Source of the DNA: Salinigranum salinum
GTDB taxonomy: Archaea > Halobacteriota > Halobacteria > Halobacteriales > Haloferacaceae
Direction of reading: 5' to 3'
Length of the DNA: 64,000 nt
Assembly (NCBI RefSeq): GCF_009176545.1
Contig: NZ_VTOJ01000001.1
Location: 434,001-498,000, forward strand
Shown: positions 51,214 through 63,448 of the stretch, one piece after another
Layout of the letters: every line of letters begins with the position of its first letter
Position numbering within the stretch: the first letter of the stretch is position 1
The notes under the pieces: generated by a model
The model's input: the letters and a program-made list of their open reading frames with translations, nothing else
Database searches by the model: none
What the model was told of the DNA's origin: nothing
Made by a program: the position numbers and the translations under genes

Positions 51214-54178
51214 CGAGTCTCCGCTGGAGTTCGTGGAGGAGGGCGAGCGCGTCCATCGGCGTCGTCCGCGCGACGTCGACGGTGCGGATGTCGCGGAGGA
51301 CGTCGTCGGCGACGTGGTTCTCGTCACCGCGCGCCTCCCGCGACGGGTCGGGCAGTGGCGCTGACTTCGCGCGGCCACCGCCTCCTTGGGTCCCCCCCGA
51401 GAAGGTCTTTTCGCCTGGCTCGGCGGTCTCGTGGACCGCCGGATCACGCTCCTGCCCGTTCTCGCGACCGTTCGTCGCGGGCGTCCCGACCCGTGCAGGC
51501 GATCGGGCCGGTGTCGCGTCGTCCGACCGTGATCGGTCGTCGGCCTCCTCGGCGGGCGACGCTGTCCCCGTCTCGGCGTCGACCAGGGTACGGGCGCGAT
51601 CGACGACCCTGTCGGGGACGCCCGCGAGCCGTGCCACCTCGACGCCGTACGATGACGACGAGGGGCCGTCGGCGACGCGGTGGAGGAAGGTGACGTCGTC
51701 GCCGTCGCGCTCGGCCGTGAAGTGGAGGCAGAAGACCCCGGGGTAGTCGTCGGCGAGGTCGGTGAGCTCGTGGTAGTGCGTGGCGAACAGCGTCGTCGCG
51801 CCGACCTCGTCGTGGAGGAACTCGGTCGTGGCACGGGCGATGGCGAGGCCGTCGGTCGTCGACGTTCCCCTCCCGACCTCGTCGAGGAGGACGAGCGACG
51901 CCTCGGTCGCGCCGTGGAGCACCTCGGTGAGTTCGGCCATCTCGCGCATGAACGTCGACTGCCCACCGGCGATGTCGTCGGAGGCTCCCACGCGGGTGAA
52001 CACGCGGTCGACCACCCGGAGGTCGGCGTGCGACGCCGGGACGAAACTGCCCGCCTGCGCCATGACGCACGTCAGCGCGATCTGCCGCATGTACGTCGAC
52101 TTGCCCGACATGTTCGGGCCGGTGACGAGCGCGATCTCTCCCCGAGAGAAGTCGACGCCGTTCGGGACGAACTCGGTGGTTCGCTCGACGACGGGGTGTC
52201 GGCCCTCTTCGATCGCGATGGCGTCGGCCCCGAACGCCGGGCGGGTGTAGTCGTTCTCGACGGCGGTCGCGGCAAACGTCGCCAGCACGTCGAGCTCCGC
52301 CAGCGCGTCCGCCAGCGCTTGGACCCGCTCGGTCTCGTCGGCGACGGACGAGCGCACCTCGCGGAACACCTCGTACTCCAGCGCGTCGGCACGCTCCGAC
52401 GCCGAGATGATCTCGTCCTCTCGGCGCTTCAGTTCGGGCGTGTAGAACCGCTCGGCGTTCTTCAGCGTCTGCCGCCGCGTGTACTCGTCGGGGACGCGGT
52501 CGAGGTTCGGGTTCGTCACCTCGATGTAGTAGCCGTGGACCTGCGTGTAGCCCACCTCGAGCGAGTCGATCCCCGTCCGTTCGCGTTCTTTCGCCTCCAG
52601 CTGTGACACCCACTCGCGCCCCTCGCGCTCGGTCGCCCGCACCTCGTCGAGGTCGGCGTCGAACCCCTCGCGGATCACGCCGCCCTCGGTGATCTCCTGT
52701 GGCGGGTCGGTGACGATCGCCCGTTCGACGAGCGATCGGACGTCGGCGCAGTCGTCGAGCCGATCCAGCAGGGCCGCGAGGCGGTCGGCGGCGTGGTCGT
52801 CGACGACGCCGGCGAGCGCGTCCCGGACGGCGGGGACGACCCCGAGCGTCGTCGCCAGCGACCGGAGGTCGCGCGCGTTCGCCCGCCCGCGAGAGACGCG
52901 CCCCACGAGCCGTTCGAGGTCGTACACCTCGCGCAGCGTCTCCCGGAGCGTCTCGCGGGCGACCCCCTCTCGCGTGAGTGCCTCGACCGCGTCGAGCCGC
53001 GCCTCGGCCTCCCCGCGATCGATGGTCGGCCGCCGGAACCACGCCTCCAGCCGTCGCCGTCCGAGCGCACACGACGTCTCGTCGAGCGCGCCGATCAGCG
53101 TCCGTCCCGACCGCGACCGCGACTCGAACAGCTCCAGACTCCGGAGCGCCGTGGCGTCCAGCCGCATGTACGCTCGGGGGTCGAACCGCGTTACGCGCGA
53201 GACGTAGTCGAGGTGGTCGCCCCCCTGGGTGTACTCGGCGTACGCGAGCACGGCACCGGCCGCGCGGATCTCCGCGTCGGACGCGAGCACTCGCTCGGGC
53301 CGGGCGTACGCGCCGACCCGCTCCCGCGCGGCGTCGAGCGCGAACGCCCCCTCGTCGAACGACGAGCGCATCGCCTCGGTCGTGAGCGCCGGTTCGAGGT
53401 CGACCGCCGGCCCGGTGAGGAGCTCCGCCGGGGCGAGCCGTTCGATCTCCTCGACGACCGTCGGCCGGTCGCCGCTCGTCACCAGACACTCGCCGGTCGA
53501 GACGTCGACGACCGCGAAGCCGTACCGGGGTCGCTCGTCGCCCGGGTCGGCGCTTGCCGACGACTCGCCGGCCTCGCGGACGATCGCCCCGAGGTAGTTG
53601 GCCGTGCTCCCCTCGAGGAGTTCGTCGTCGACGATCGTCCCCGGCGTCACCAGCTGTGTGACCGCGCGGTCGACCAGTCCCGACGCCTCCTCGGCGGGCT
53701 CGACTTGGTCGGCGAGCGCGACGCGATATCCCGCATCGAGCAGCCGCTCGACGTACGAGGCGGCGTTGTCGATCGGGACGCCCGCCATCGGGTACTGCCC
53801 CGTGGAGTCCTCGCGCTTCGTGAGCGTCACCTCGCAGACGCGGGCGACGGTCTCCGCGGCGGCACAGAACGCCTCGTAGAAGTCGCCCACCTGGAAGAGG
53901 ACGAGCGCGTCGTCGTGGGCCTCGCAGAGGTCGGTGTACTGCGCCATCATCGGCGTCAGCTCCTCGCGGACGGCGAGCATCTCCGCCGGGGCACCGAGCG
54001 CCGGATCCGTCTCCTCCTCGGGTCCGCCGGAGCGCCCTCCGACCTCGTGCTCACCGCCTCGCCCGTCGTCGGCCCCGTCCCTCGCGTCCTCGTCCGCGGC
54101 GCTCCCCGTCCCGTCTGTCGCGTCCTCGGTCACCCCGCCGGCTGCCGCGTCGCGGTCGGCGTCCCCGCCTCCGTTCAT
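51173..54178 (-). CDS. mutS: DNA mismatch repair protein MutS
   Basis: 1001 residues, about 100-150 longer than typical. The extra part is an acidic low-complexity N-terminus of ~65 residues ([18 protein letters not shown]) before [15 protein letters not shown] and the linker ~890-950. The mismatch-contacting [10 protein letters not shown] is at ~95-105. Walker A is [17 protein letters not shown] (~684-700), with [19 protein letters not shown] as Walker B/signature. If translation began at Met67, the standard N-terminus would result. It overlaps mutL by 41 bases. Confidence 0.94.
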   Translation of the reverse strand: MNGGGDADRDAAAGGVTEDATDGTGSAADEDARDGADDGRGGEHEVGGRSGGPEEETDPALGAPAEMLAVREELTPMMAQYTDLCEAHDDALVLFQVGDFYEAFCAAAETVARVCEVTLTKREDSTGQYPMAGVPIDNAASYVERLLDAGYRVALADQVEPAEEASGLVDRAVTQLVTPGTIVDDELLEGSTANYLGAIVREAGESSASADPGDERPRYGFAVVDVSTGECLVTSGDRPTVVEEIERLAPAELLTGPAVDLEPALTTEAMRSSFDEGAFALDAARERVGAYARPERVLASDAEIRAAGAVLAYAEYTQGGDHLDYVSRVTRFDPRAYMRLDATALRSLELFESRSRSGRTLIGALDETSCALGRRRLEAWFRRPTIDRGEAEARLDAVEALTREGVARETLRETLREVYDLERLVGRVSRGRANARDLRSLATTLGVVPAVRDALAGVVDDHAADRLAALLDRLDDCADVRSLVERAIVTDPPQEITEGGVIREGFDADLDEVRATEREGREWVSQLEAKERERTGIDSLEVGYTQVHGYYIEVTNPNLDRVPDEYTRRQTLKNAERFYTPELKRREDEIISASERADALEYEVFREVRSSVADETERVQALADALAELDVLATFAATAVENDYTRPAFGADAIAIEEGRHPVVERTTEFVPNGVDFSRGEIALVTGPNMSGKSTYMRQIALTCVMAQAGSFVPASHADLRVVDRVFTRVGASDDIAGGQSTFMREMAELTEVLHGATEASLVLLDEVGRGTSTTDGLAIARATTEFLHDEVGATTLFATHYHELTDLADDYPGVFCLHFTAERDGDDVTFLHRVADGPSSSSYGVEVARLAGVPDRVVDRARTLVDAETGTASPAEEADDRSRSDDATPARSPARVGTPATNGRENGQERDPAVHETAEPGEKTFSGGTQGGGGRAKSAPLPDPSREARGDENHVADDVLRDIRTVDVARTTPMDALALLHELQRRLDDANQETRPRNQT

Positions 54179-54418
54179 GTGCGGATAGCCGGCGACGGAG
54201 CGATAAAAAGCGTCGGGTCCGCGCGCTCGGCCGGGACGGGTCCACCAGTAGCACCACTCGGCGCTCCCGTGGCACGCTCCGACGATGGGCAGTGCGTGGA
54301 GCAGAACGGCGGCCCGACCGCGCTCACGCCCTCAGCGACGGTTTGGAGAACCTGCCGGGAGGGGAAACGACAAGCCGCTGGGCCCGACCCGTCCACCACG
54401 GAACGGACACAGAACACG

Positions 54419-55852
54419 GTGGGCGGACCCGACAGGGGGAGCGACACACGCCCCGGAGACGGACTCCACGGTACCGACGCTCCCGCCGTCGGCGAGGAAC
54501 GAACCGACGTCGAGCCCGTCGGCGTGCAGCCGGACGAGACGGTCCCGTTCCGCGAGGCGATCCGGGCGTGGGTCGCCGTCGCGGCGGCGAGCTTCGGCGG
54601 CCCGGCCGGTCAGATCGCGGTCATGCACCAGCAGGTCGTCGAGCGACGAGCGTGGGTCGACGACGACCGGTTCCTCAACGCGCTGAACTACACCATGTTG
54701 CTCCCGGGGCCGGAGGCACACCAGCTCGCGGTGTACCTCGGCTGGCTGCTCCACGGGACGCTCGGAGGTGTCGTCGCCGGGACGCTGTTCGTGCTCCCCG
54801 GCTTCGTCGCTATGCTCCTCTTCGGGACGATCTACGTGCTCTTCCGGTCGGCGCCGGTGGTTCCGGCACTCTTCTTCGGACTCAAGGCCGCGGTCATCGC
54901 CGTCGTCTTCCTGGCGGTCGTCCGGCTGGGGCGACGGACCCTGTCGAACGCGCTGCTGGTCGCCGTCGCCGTCGCAGCCTTCGTCGCGATGTACGCGTAC
55001 GCCGTGCCGTTCCCGGCCGTGGTGCTGGGCGCTGGTGTGGTCGGCTGGGTGGGGTACCGACTCCGTTCGACGACTCCCGCGGCGCCCGCTCCGCCGGCGG
55101 CCCACACCGTCGACGGCGAGGGAGTGGACGACGACCGTGACGCCGACGCTGCGGACACGACCACCGGCCGAACCGTCCGCGGCGCGAGTTCGACCGCCGG
55201 TCCCGGACACGCGCCCGGCGTCACCGCCGGTCTCGCTCGCCGCCCCACGTGGCGAGGGACGGCTCGGACCGCGGTCGTCTGGACCGCGGTGTGGCTGGCA
55301 CCGCTCGTCCCGCTGGTGGTCGTCTTCGGGCTCGGGAGCGTGCTGGTCACGGAGGCGGTGTTCTTCGCCGGCGTCGCGGCGGTCTCGTTCGGTGGTGCGT
55401 ACGCCGCGCTGGCGTTCGTCGCCTTCCTCGGCGCCTTCCGCAACCCCGGCGGGCTCGATCCGCTCGTCGCCGGCCTCCTCGGAGCGACCGTGGCCGGCTG
55501 GTTCACGTACCTGCCGAGCTACCTGTGGATCTTCGTCGGCGCGCCGTACGTGGAGGCACTGCGCGAGAACGAGGCACTGTCGGCGGCGCTGTCGGCCGTG
55601 ACCGCGGCGGTCGTCGGCGTCATCGCCAACCTCGGCGCGTGGTTCGGCGTCCAGGTGCTGTTCGCCGAGCGGCTGACGTGGACCGGGGTCGGCGCGCGCG
55701 TCGTCCTCCCGGTCGCGGCGACGGTCGACCCGGCTGCCGTCGTGATCGCTGTCGGCGCTGGAGTGGCGATCGGGTACCTAGGCCAGTCGATCCCACGGAC
55801 GATCGGCGCCGCTGCGTTCCTCGGGATCGGACTACAGATGGGCGTCGGGTGA
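54419..55852 (+). CDS. chrA: Chromate transporter (ChrA/CHR family)
   Basis: 477 residues from GTG 54419; GTG 54524 is an alternative giving 442. Two related membrane halves follow the CHR design. The first carries AAASFGGPAGQIAVMHQQVV, RFLNALNYTMLLPGPEAHQL and YLGWLLHGTLGGVVAGTLF; the second starts at AAVSFGGAYAALAFVAFLG and has FTYLPSYLWIFVGAPYVEAL. Between them is a ~60-residue acidic loop. ChrA exports chromate, often in exchange for other ions; sulfate transport is not excluded. Confidence 0.88.
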   Translation: MGGPDRGSDTRPGDGLHGTDAPAVGEERTDVEPVGVQPDETVPFREAIRAWVAVAAASFGGPAGQIAVMHQQVVERRAWVDDDRFLNALNYTMLLPGPEAHQLAVYLGWLLHGTLGGVVAGTLFVLPGFVAMLLFGTIYVLFRSAPVVPALFFGLKAAVIAVVFLAVVRLGRRTLSNALLVAVAVAAFVAMYAYAVPFPAVVLGAGVVGWVGYRLRSTTPAAPAPPAAHTVDGEGVDDDRDADAADTTTGRTVRGASSTAGPGHAPGVTAGLARRPTWRGTARTAVVWTAVWLAPLVPLVVVFGLGSVLVTEAVFFAGVAAVSFGGAYAALAFVAFLGAFRNPGGLDPLVAGLLGATVAGWFTYLPSYLWIFVGAPYVEALRENEALSAALSAVTAAVVGVIANLGAWFGVQVLFAERLTWTGVGARVVLPVAATVDPAAVVIAVGAGVAIGYLGQSIPRTIGAAAFLGIGLQMGVG

Positions 55853-56171
55853 CCACCGGCCCCGTCACACCCGCAGCCCCCCGGACGACGGTCGTCTCGG
55901 CCGCTCTCTGCCCACGAACCGCCACGTCTCGGCTGTTCGACGGATCTCCACCGGTCGGGAATGGCAGTTGACCACACCCAGCAAAGTTAGGTGACTCCGG
56001 CAAGAACCACCTAGTAACCGTGAGGATCAAGAGGAACCTGAGGCCGCCCTGCCCGTCGTCGTCGCTCCCCCGTGCGCCGACACGACCGACGCGCCGGTCG
56101 AACCACGGCTCTCCGGCGTCTCCGCGAGCCGGAACGCGACTCGCCCACCGCACGCGGACGGAGGCCGACGC
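55853..56171. other. Intergenic region upstream of moxR
   Basis: 319 bases with no firm gene. An inverted repeat TAGGTG...CACCTA (55988-56013) and a 51-codon Arg-rich frame (56020-56175) that overlaps the moxR start are noted, but neither is supported otherwise. Confidence 0.35.
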
Positions 56172-57194
56172 GTGACCGACGCGGGAACGTCGGACGCGGA
56201 CGTGGACGTGGAGACCGACGCGTCGTCGGAGGCCACCCCGGACTCCGCGCCGTCGGCCGACCAGTACGAACCGCTCTCCATCGACGCTGCCGCCGAACTC
56301 GTCGACCGGATCACGGAAAACGTCGAGCGGGTCATCGTCGGCCAGCACGACGCCATCGAACACATCATCGTCGCCTTCCTCGCCCGGGGACACCTCCTCC
56401 TCGAAGACGTTCCGGGCGTCGGCAAGACGATGCTCGCGCGGTCGATCGCCACCTCGATCGACTGCTCGTTCAAGCGCGTCCAGTTCACCCCCGACCTCCT
56501 GCCCTCGGACGTCACCGGCGTCAACGTCTTCAACCAGAAGACGCGCGAGTTCGAGTTCCAGCCCGGGCCCGTGTTCGCCAACGTCGTCCTGGGCGACGAG
56601 ATCAACCGCGCCCCCCCGAAGACGCAGGCGGCGCTGCTGGAGGCGATGGAGGAAGAACAGGTGACCGTCGACGGCGACACGCACCGACTGCCGTCGCCCT
56701 TCACCGTCATCGCGACGCAGAACGACGTCGAACCCAACCGCACCTACGAACTCCCGATGGCCGAGATCGACCGCTTCATGAAGAAGCTGCGACTGGGCTA
56801 CCCGACCGAGGCCGACGAGACCGAACTCCTCGGGCGGGTCGCCGGCGACCACCCGATCGAGTCGCTCGACCCCGTCGCCTCGGTCCCCGAGGTCCAGCGC
56901 GCCCGACGGACGGTCATCACCGTCGACGTCCGCGAGCCGGTTCGCTCGTACGTCACCCGGCTGGCGTCCTTCACTAGGGACCACGCACAGCTCGGCGTCT
57001 CGCCGCGCGGCGGCATCGCGCTCGTCCGGGCGGCCCAGGCCAGGGCGGTGCTCGAGGGGCGCGACTACGTCGTCCCCGACGACATCCAGACCGAGATCGT
57101 CACCGTCTGGAGCCACCGCATCCGCCCCGGGGGTGGCGACGATGACGGCACCTCGGTCGTCGAGCGAGCGCTCGACACCGTCCCGGTCGAATGA
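56172..57194 (+). CDS. MoxR-family AAA+ ATPase
   Basis: 340 residues. Acidic N-terminus of ~35, then AAA+ core: Walker A EDVPGVGKTMLARSIA (~78), Walker B NVVLGDEINRAPPKTQAALL (~137), sensor region FTVIATQNDVEPNRTYEL. MoxR proteins act as chaperones for assembly of secreted or membrane complexes, commonly next to a DUF58 protein. Here the stop overlaps the DUF58 start (ATGA). GTG 56172 is the start. First gene of a three-gene operon. Confidence 0.93.
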   Translation: MTDAGTSDADVDVETDASSEATPDSAPSADQYEPLSIDAAAELVDRITENVERVIVGQHDAIEHIIVAFLARGHLLLEDVPGVGKTMLARSIATSIDCSFKRVQFTPDLLPSDVTGVNVFNQKTREFEFQPGPVFANVVLGDEINRAPPKTQAALLEAMEEEQVTVDGDTHRLPSPFTVIATQNDVEPNRTYELPMAEIDRFMKKLRLGYPTEADETELLGRVAGDHPIESLDPVASVPEVQRARRTVITVDVREPVRSYVTRLASFTRDHAQLGVSPRGGIALVRAAQARAVLEGRDYVVPDDIQTEIVTVWSHRIRPGGGDDDGTSVVERALDTVPVE

Positions 57195-58245
57195 GACTGA
57201 CGCGACGCGGCTGGGCGGTCGTCGTCGTCGGCGTCTTCGGGACCGCGATGGCCGCGCTGTTCGGTGCCCGGTCGCTCAACGCCGTCGTCTTCCCCTGTGT
57301 CGTCGCGCTCGTCGCCGCGCTCGTCCAGGTCCGCGGGGTCGAACCCCCGACGGTCGAGCGCGCGCTCCCCGCCGACGGCTTCCCCGGTGACGCCGGGACG
57401 GTCACCCTCCGGTTCGAGACGGACGCGCCGTTCACCGCGACAGTCCACGACGCGCTGCCTCCGAGCGTCGAGGGCGACGCCCGGAGCCGGACGACCGTCG
57501 GTAACGAGGCCGTCTCCTACGAGGTGACGTACCGCAGTCGCGGGCTGCACACGATCGGTCCGGTGTCGTTCGTCGCCAGCGACGTGCTCGGGCTGGCGAC
57601 CCGGCGCTTCTCGGTCGGCGTCACGGACGACGTCCTCGTCTACCCGTCGGTGCACGACCTCACGGGCCGTGCCCGACGCGACCTCGTCGCGCTCCAGCAC
57701 ACGGCGGAGAGCCCCGACCGCGACGAGTTCGACCGGCTCCGCGAGTACGTCCGCGGCGACTCGCTCCGCGACGTCCACTGGAAGTCCTCGGCCAAGCGCG
57801 AGGACCTCATCGTCAAGGAGTTCTCGGCCGACGACCGGAGTCAGACGCTCACCGTGGCGCTCTCGGCCGACCGGGGTCGCGCCGACGAGATGGCCGAGGC
57901 CGGGGGGACCATCGCGCTCGCCCTCCTGCATGCGGGCATCCCCGTGACGCTCCTCACGCCCGGCGGGACGGTGTCGGCGGCCCCCGGCGACCGCGAGCGG
58001 CTGCTGGAACACCTCGCGCGCGTCGGCCACGGACGGGCGGAGACCGAAGAGGAGCCCCCGATCGAGGTGCGCGCCACGCGCGGTGGGACGCGGGTCCGCC
58101 TCGGCGGCACCGAACTCCCCTTCGACCGACTGGTCGCCCGCCGAGCCGACGCCGAGAGCCGCTCCGACCGGGGGCGTCCGGCGACCGGTGACGACCGTCG
58201 CGACCGACCCACCGACCGTCGTCGCCGTGGCCGGGGGGTGGCGGC

Positions 58246-58249
<4 letters not shown>
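57191..58249 (+). CDS. DUF58 family protein
   Basis: 352 residues. Two N-terminal membrane segments are followed by a domain with the DUF58 signature: EFDRLREYVRGDSLRDVHWK and SSAKREDLIVKEFS. The C-terminal part is Arg/Asp-rich. It is believed to be a von Willebrand-like partner of MoxR; the role is unproven. It overlaps its neighbours on both sides by four bases. Confidence 0.9.
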
Positions 58250-61019
<2,770 letters not shown>

Positions 61020-61107
61020 CCCTCTGACCGCAGTCGCACGTCGAGTCGCGCCGCCTTCGAACGTCCTGTTTTTCACGCCGCGAGCGGTCGCCTCGTTCGA
61101 CTCGAAC

Positions 61108-61464
61108 TCAGAAGGGCGTCTCGGGGTCGGGTTCGGTGTCGCGTTCGTCTTCGGTCTCCAGCGGGCCGTCCCAGTCGTCGAGTCCGCCGGCCATGCTCTC
61201 GACGCGGGCGTCGGCCGTCCCCTCGTACGACGTGATGAGCCGGGCGGCCTGGACGCTCGCCTTGCCGTGCGGACAGACGGTGACGATGTGGTCGGCACCG
61301 GCGAACGACTCGATCCGTTCGGGCAGTTCGCCGAACGGGACGTTCTCGCTCCCGGGGATGTGTCCACGGGCGAACGCCGCGGGCGACCGGATGTCGACGA
61401 CGCGTGGCGGCTCGTCGGAGTCCAGCAGTGAAGCGACCTCGTCGGTGGAGATCTCGCCGTCCAT
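61108..61464 (-). CDS. Rhodanese-domain protein
   Basis: 118 residues, one rhodanese domain. RVVDIRSPAAFARGHIPGSE and the active-site loop VTVCPHGKASVQAA (catalytic Cys) are present. ATG 61464 is chosen; an extension to 61545 carries no conserved residues. The partner is unknown; it could supply sulfur to SAMP-type or tRNA thiolation systems. The C-terminal tail is acidic. Confidence 0.88.
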   Translation of the reverse strand: MDGEISTDEVASLLDSDEPPRVVDIRSPAAFARGHIPGSENVPFGELPERIESFAGADHIVTVCPHGKASVQAARLITSYEGTADARVESMAGGLDDWDGPLETEDERDTEPDPETPF

Positions 61465-61563
61465 ACGCGACAAGAGCGGGCACGGGTGGATAAGTCCCTC
61501 GGCGTGTCGGTCACCGAGGCGGCCCGCAACGGGGCGTTCACCCACCGAGTCCGTCGGCTCGGC

Positions 61564-62133
61564 TCAGACGAGCCCTTCCTCGCGGGCGAGCAACAGCCCT
61601 TCGAGCGTCGCGTCGTTGGTCGGCCGGCCGCGGACCACGTCGAGCACGTCGTCGACCGGCACCGCGCGCACAGAGAGGAACTCGTTGTCGTCGAGTTCCT
61701 GACTCACGGGCGCGAGGCCCTCGGCGAAGACGAACCCCCGGCGGTGTCGGAGCAGCCCGGTCGTACACCACACGTCCTGGAGGAGGCTCGTCGACGACGC
61801 CTCGAACCCCGTCTCCTCCCGGAGTTCGCGCTCGGCGGCGTGGGTGAAGGACTCGCCCGCCTCCACGATGCCGGCCGGGAGCTCCAGCTGCGTCTTCCGG
61901 ATCGTCGGCCGGTACTGTTCGACCATGGCGACCGCGCCGTCGGTGACGGCGACGACGACGACGGCCGACGCCAGCTCGGCCCAGTAGTACCGTTTCGTGC
62001 TCCCGTCCGGCTGTTCGACGAGGTCGTACCCGCCGACGTACCAGCCCGTCTCGTACTCGACTTCGGTCTCGAGGACGGGCCACTCCGGCTCACCGAGCGA
62101 CTCGTGTCGACGGCCGTCGTCCGGATGGTTCAT
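61564..62133 (-). CDS. Nudix hydrolase, ADP-ribose pyrophosphatase-like
   Basis: 189 residues with a canonical Nudix box: GIVEAGESFTHAAERELREE then TGF fits G-x5-E-x7-REUXEEXGU. LASAVVVVAVTDGAVAMVEQ and RPTIRKTQLELPAG match ADP-ribose pyrophosphatase-type enzymes. Its ATG overlaps the stop of the DUF5809-like gene (ATGA), so they are co-translated. Confidence 0.9.
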   Translation of the reverse strand: MNHPDDGRRHESLGEPEWPVLETEVEYETGWYVGGYDLVEQPDGSTKRYYWAELASAVVVVAVTDGAVAMVEQYRPTIRKTQLELPAGIVEAGESFTHAAERELREETGFEASSTSLLQDVWCTTGLLRHRRGFVFAEGLAPVSQELDDNEFLSVRAVPVDDVLDVVRGRPTNDATLEGLLLAREEGLV

Positions 62134-62738
62134 CGCTGCCCCCCGGTCTCGCTCCCGTCTGTCGGCTCGTTCCCTCTGCCGCCCCCGGCCGCCGATTCGT
62201 CCGCGGCTTCGCTCCCGCGCTGGACCGCTTCGTCGGTTGTCTCCGCTTCGTCGGCTGTCTCCGCTCCGCCGCCCGTCTCCGCCCCGTCGACGACGTCCGT
62301 GACCGCCGCGCCTTCCATCCCCTCGAGCTCGACGCGGTAGATCCGCCCGAGCGCCTGCCTCCGGAGGATCTCGACGGCAGCGTCGCGCTCGTTCTGGTAC
62401 GTGGCCGCGACCGCCGTCCGGGCGAAGGGCGCGGCGTGCCAGACGACGCGTTCGACGTTCGGACTGCCGACCTCGATCACCTCGTACTCCTCGTGGTCGT
62501 CGCACCAGGTGTCGAACTCCGCCCGCCTCCCGGCGTGGACGCGGAGCCGCGACGCGAACAGGACGTCCCGGGCCGTCGAGACGACGTCGCTCGTGACGCG
62601 CTCGCGGTACTCCTCGGGGTCGAACGCCATCGCCCGCGCCGTCTCGCGGACGACGGTCTGAGCGATCGGACCGACGGCCTCGAACGCCTCGCGCGCCTCC
62701 TCGTGCGTCTCGGGTGCCAGCGTCCCCTGCGATTCCAT
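62130..62738 (-). CDS. DUF5809-like haloarchaeal protein
   Basis: 202 residues. MESQGTLAPETHEEAREAFE, VGPIAQTVVRETARAMAFDP and LRVHAGRRAEFDTWCDDHEE are typical of the DUF5809 haloarchaeal family, as I recall it. The C-terminal half is an acidic low-complexity tail (AETADEAETTDEA). Unknown function; coupled to the Nudix gene. Confidence 0.8.
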   Translation of the reverse strand: MESQGTLAPETHEEAREAFEAVGPIAQTVVRETARAMAFDPEEYRERVTSDVVSTARDVLFASRLRVHAGRRAEFDTWCDDHEEYEVIEVGSPNVERVVWHAAPFARTAVAATYQNERDAAVEILRRQALGRIYRVELEGMEGAAVTDVVDGAETGGGAETADEAETTDEAVQRGSEAADESAAGGGRGNEPTDGSETGGQR

Positions 62739-62776
62739 TGCTGTCGACTCTGGTGGGGGCGACCGTATACTTCTAC

Positions 62777-62833
62777 CGCTCTCCAACCGCTGTCCCGCTC
62801 TCCAACCGCTGTCCCGCTCCCCAACCGGCTCCC
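62777..62833. repeat. 19-bp tandem repeat upstream of the DUF5809-like gene
   Basis: cgctctccaaccgctgtcc occurs exactly twice (62777-62795 and 62796-62814) and in diverged form to 62833. It lies in the promoter region of the gene at 62738. Confidence 0.8.
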
Positions 62834-62861
62834 ACACAGTCCAGGCGGGCCGGCGTTCGCG

Positions 62862-63410
62862 TCAGCCGTCGGACTCGTCCACGTCGGCGCTAGTCTCGTC
62901 CGCCGTGTCGTCCCCATCGGTCCGGGTCGTGGATTCGTCTCCGTCACCTTCCGTCTCTGCCTCGTCCGCGCCAGTGTCCGTTGCGGTCAGCATCTCCCGC
63001 GTCAGCTCTCGTGCGTTCTGGACGATCTCGCGTGCTTCCGGGTCGAGGTCCGCAGCCCCGCTCTCGACGCCGGTCGTGCCCCGTCCGGGACCGTGGCTCT
63101 GCGCTCGTGGGGGCTCCGACCCGTGCCCGTGGTGTGGCTCGCCCTGCAGGTCGGGATCGTACACCTCACCCTCGTGGTCGTGGTCGTGACCGGTGGTGTC
63201 CTCGAACGCCACCTCGTACTCGGTCTCGGCCGCGAGGTCGGCGACGCGCGGGGCGAGTTCGTCCGTCCCGCCGGCCGCCCAGTCGGGAACGTGCTCGTCG
63301 AGCCACGACTCGTGGTCGTCGCCGTGCGTCAACGCCTGGAACGCGAGGTGGTCGGCGAGGTGGTCGGCGTCGAGCTGCGGCTCCGCACAGACCGGGCAGG
63401 CGTAGCCCAT
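62862..63410 (-). CDS. DUF5810-like haloarchaeal zinc-binding protein
   Basis: 182 residues. It begins MGYACPVCAEPQLDADHLAD, a CxxC and His cluster like a zinc finger, then HLAFQALTHGDDHESWLDEH. A His-rich stretch (TTGHDHDHEGEVYD) and an acidic tail follow. The family is known only by a domain number to me. Probably in the same gene neighbourhood as DUF5809 in other haloarchaea. Confidence 0.8.
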   Translation of the reverse strand: MGYACPVCAEPQLDADHLADHLAFQALTHGDDHESWLDEHVPDWAAGGTDELAPRVADLAAETEYEVAFEDTTGHDHDHEGEVYDPDLQGEPHHGHGSEPPRAQSHGPGRGTTGVESGAADLDPEAREIVQNARELTREMLTATDTGADEAETEGDGDESTTRTDGDDTADETSADVDESDG

Positions 63411-63448
63411 ACCGGGACGGAGCCGGCCCACGGCAATCAAGCTGCGGG

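Noticed and set aside
52978..53385. Plus-strand frames opposite mutS
   Set aside because: Arg/Ala/Pro-rich and contained entirely in the mutS gene.
56020..56175. 51-codon ORF that overlaps the moxR start as GTGA
   Set aside because: Arg/Ser/Pro-rich, not acidic, no ribosome-binding site, and a chance overlap is likely in this GC-rich region.
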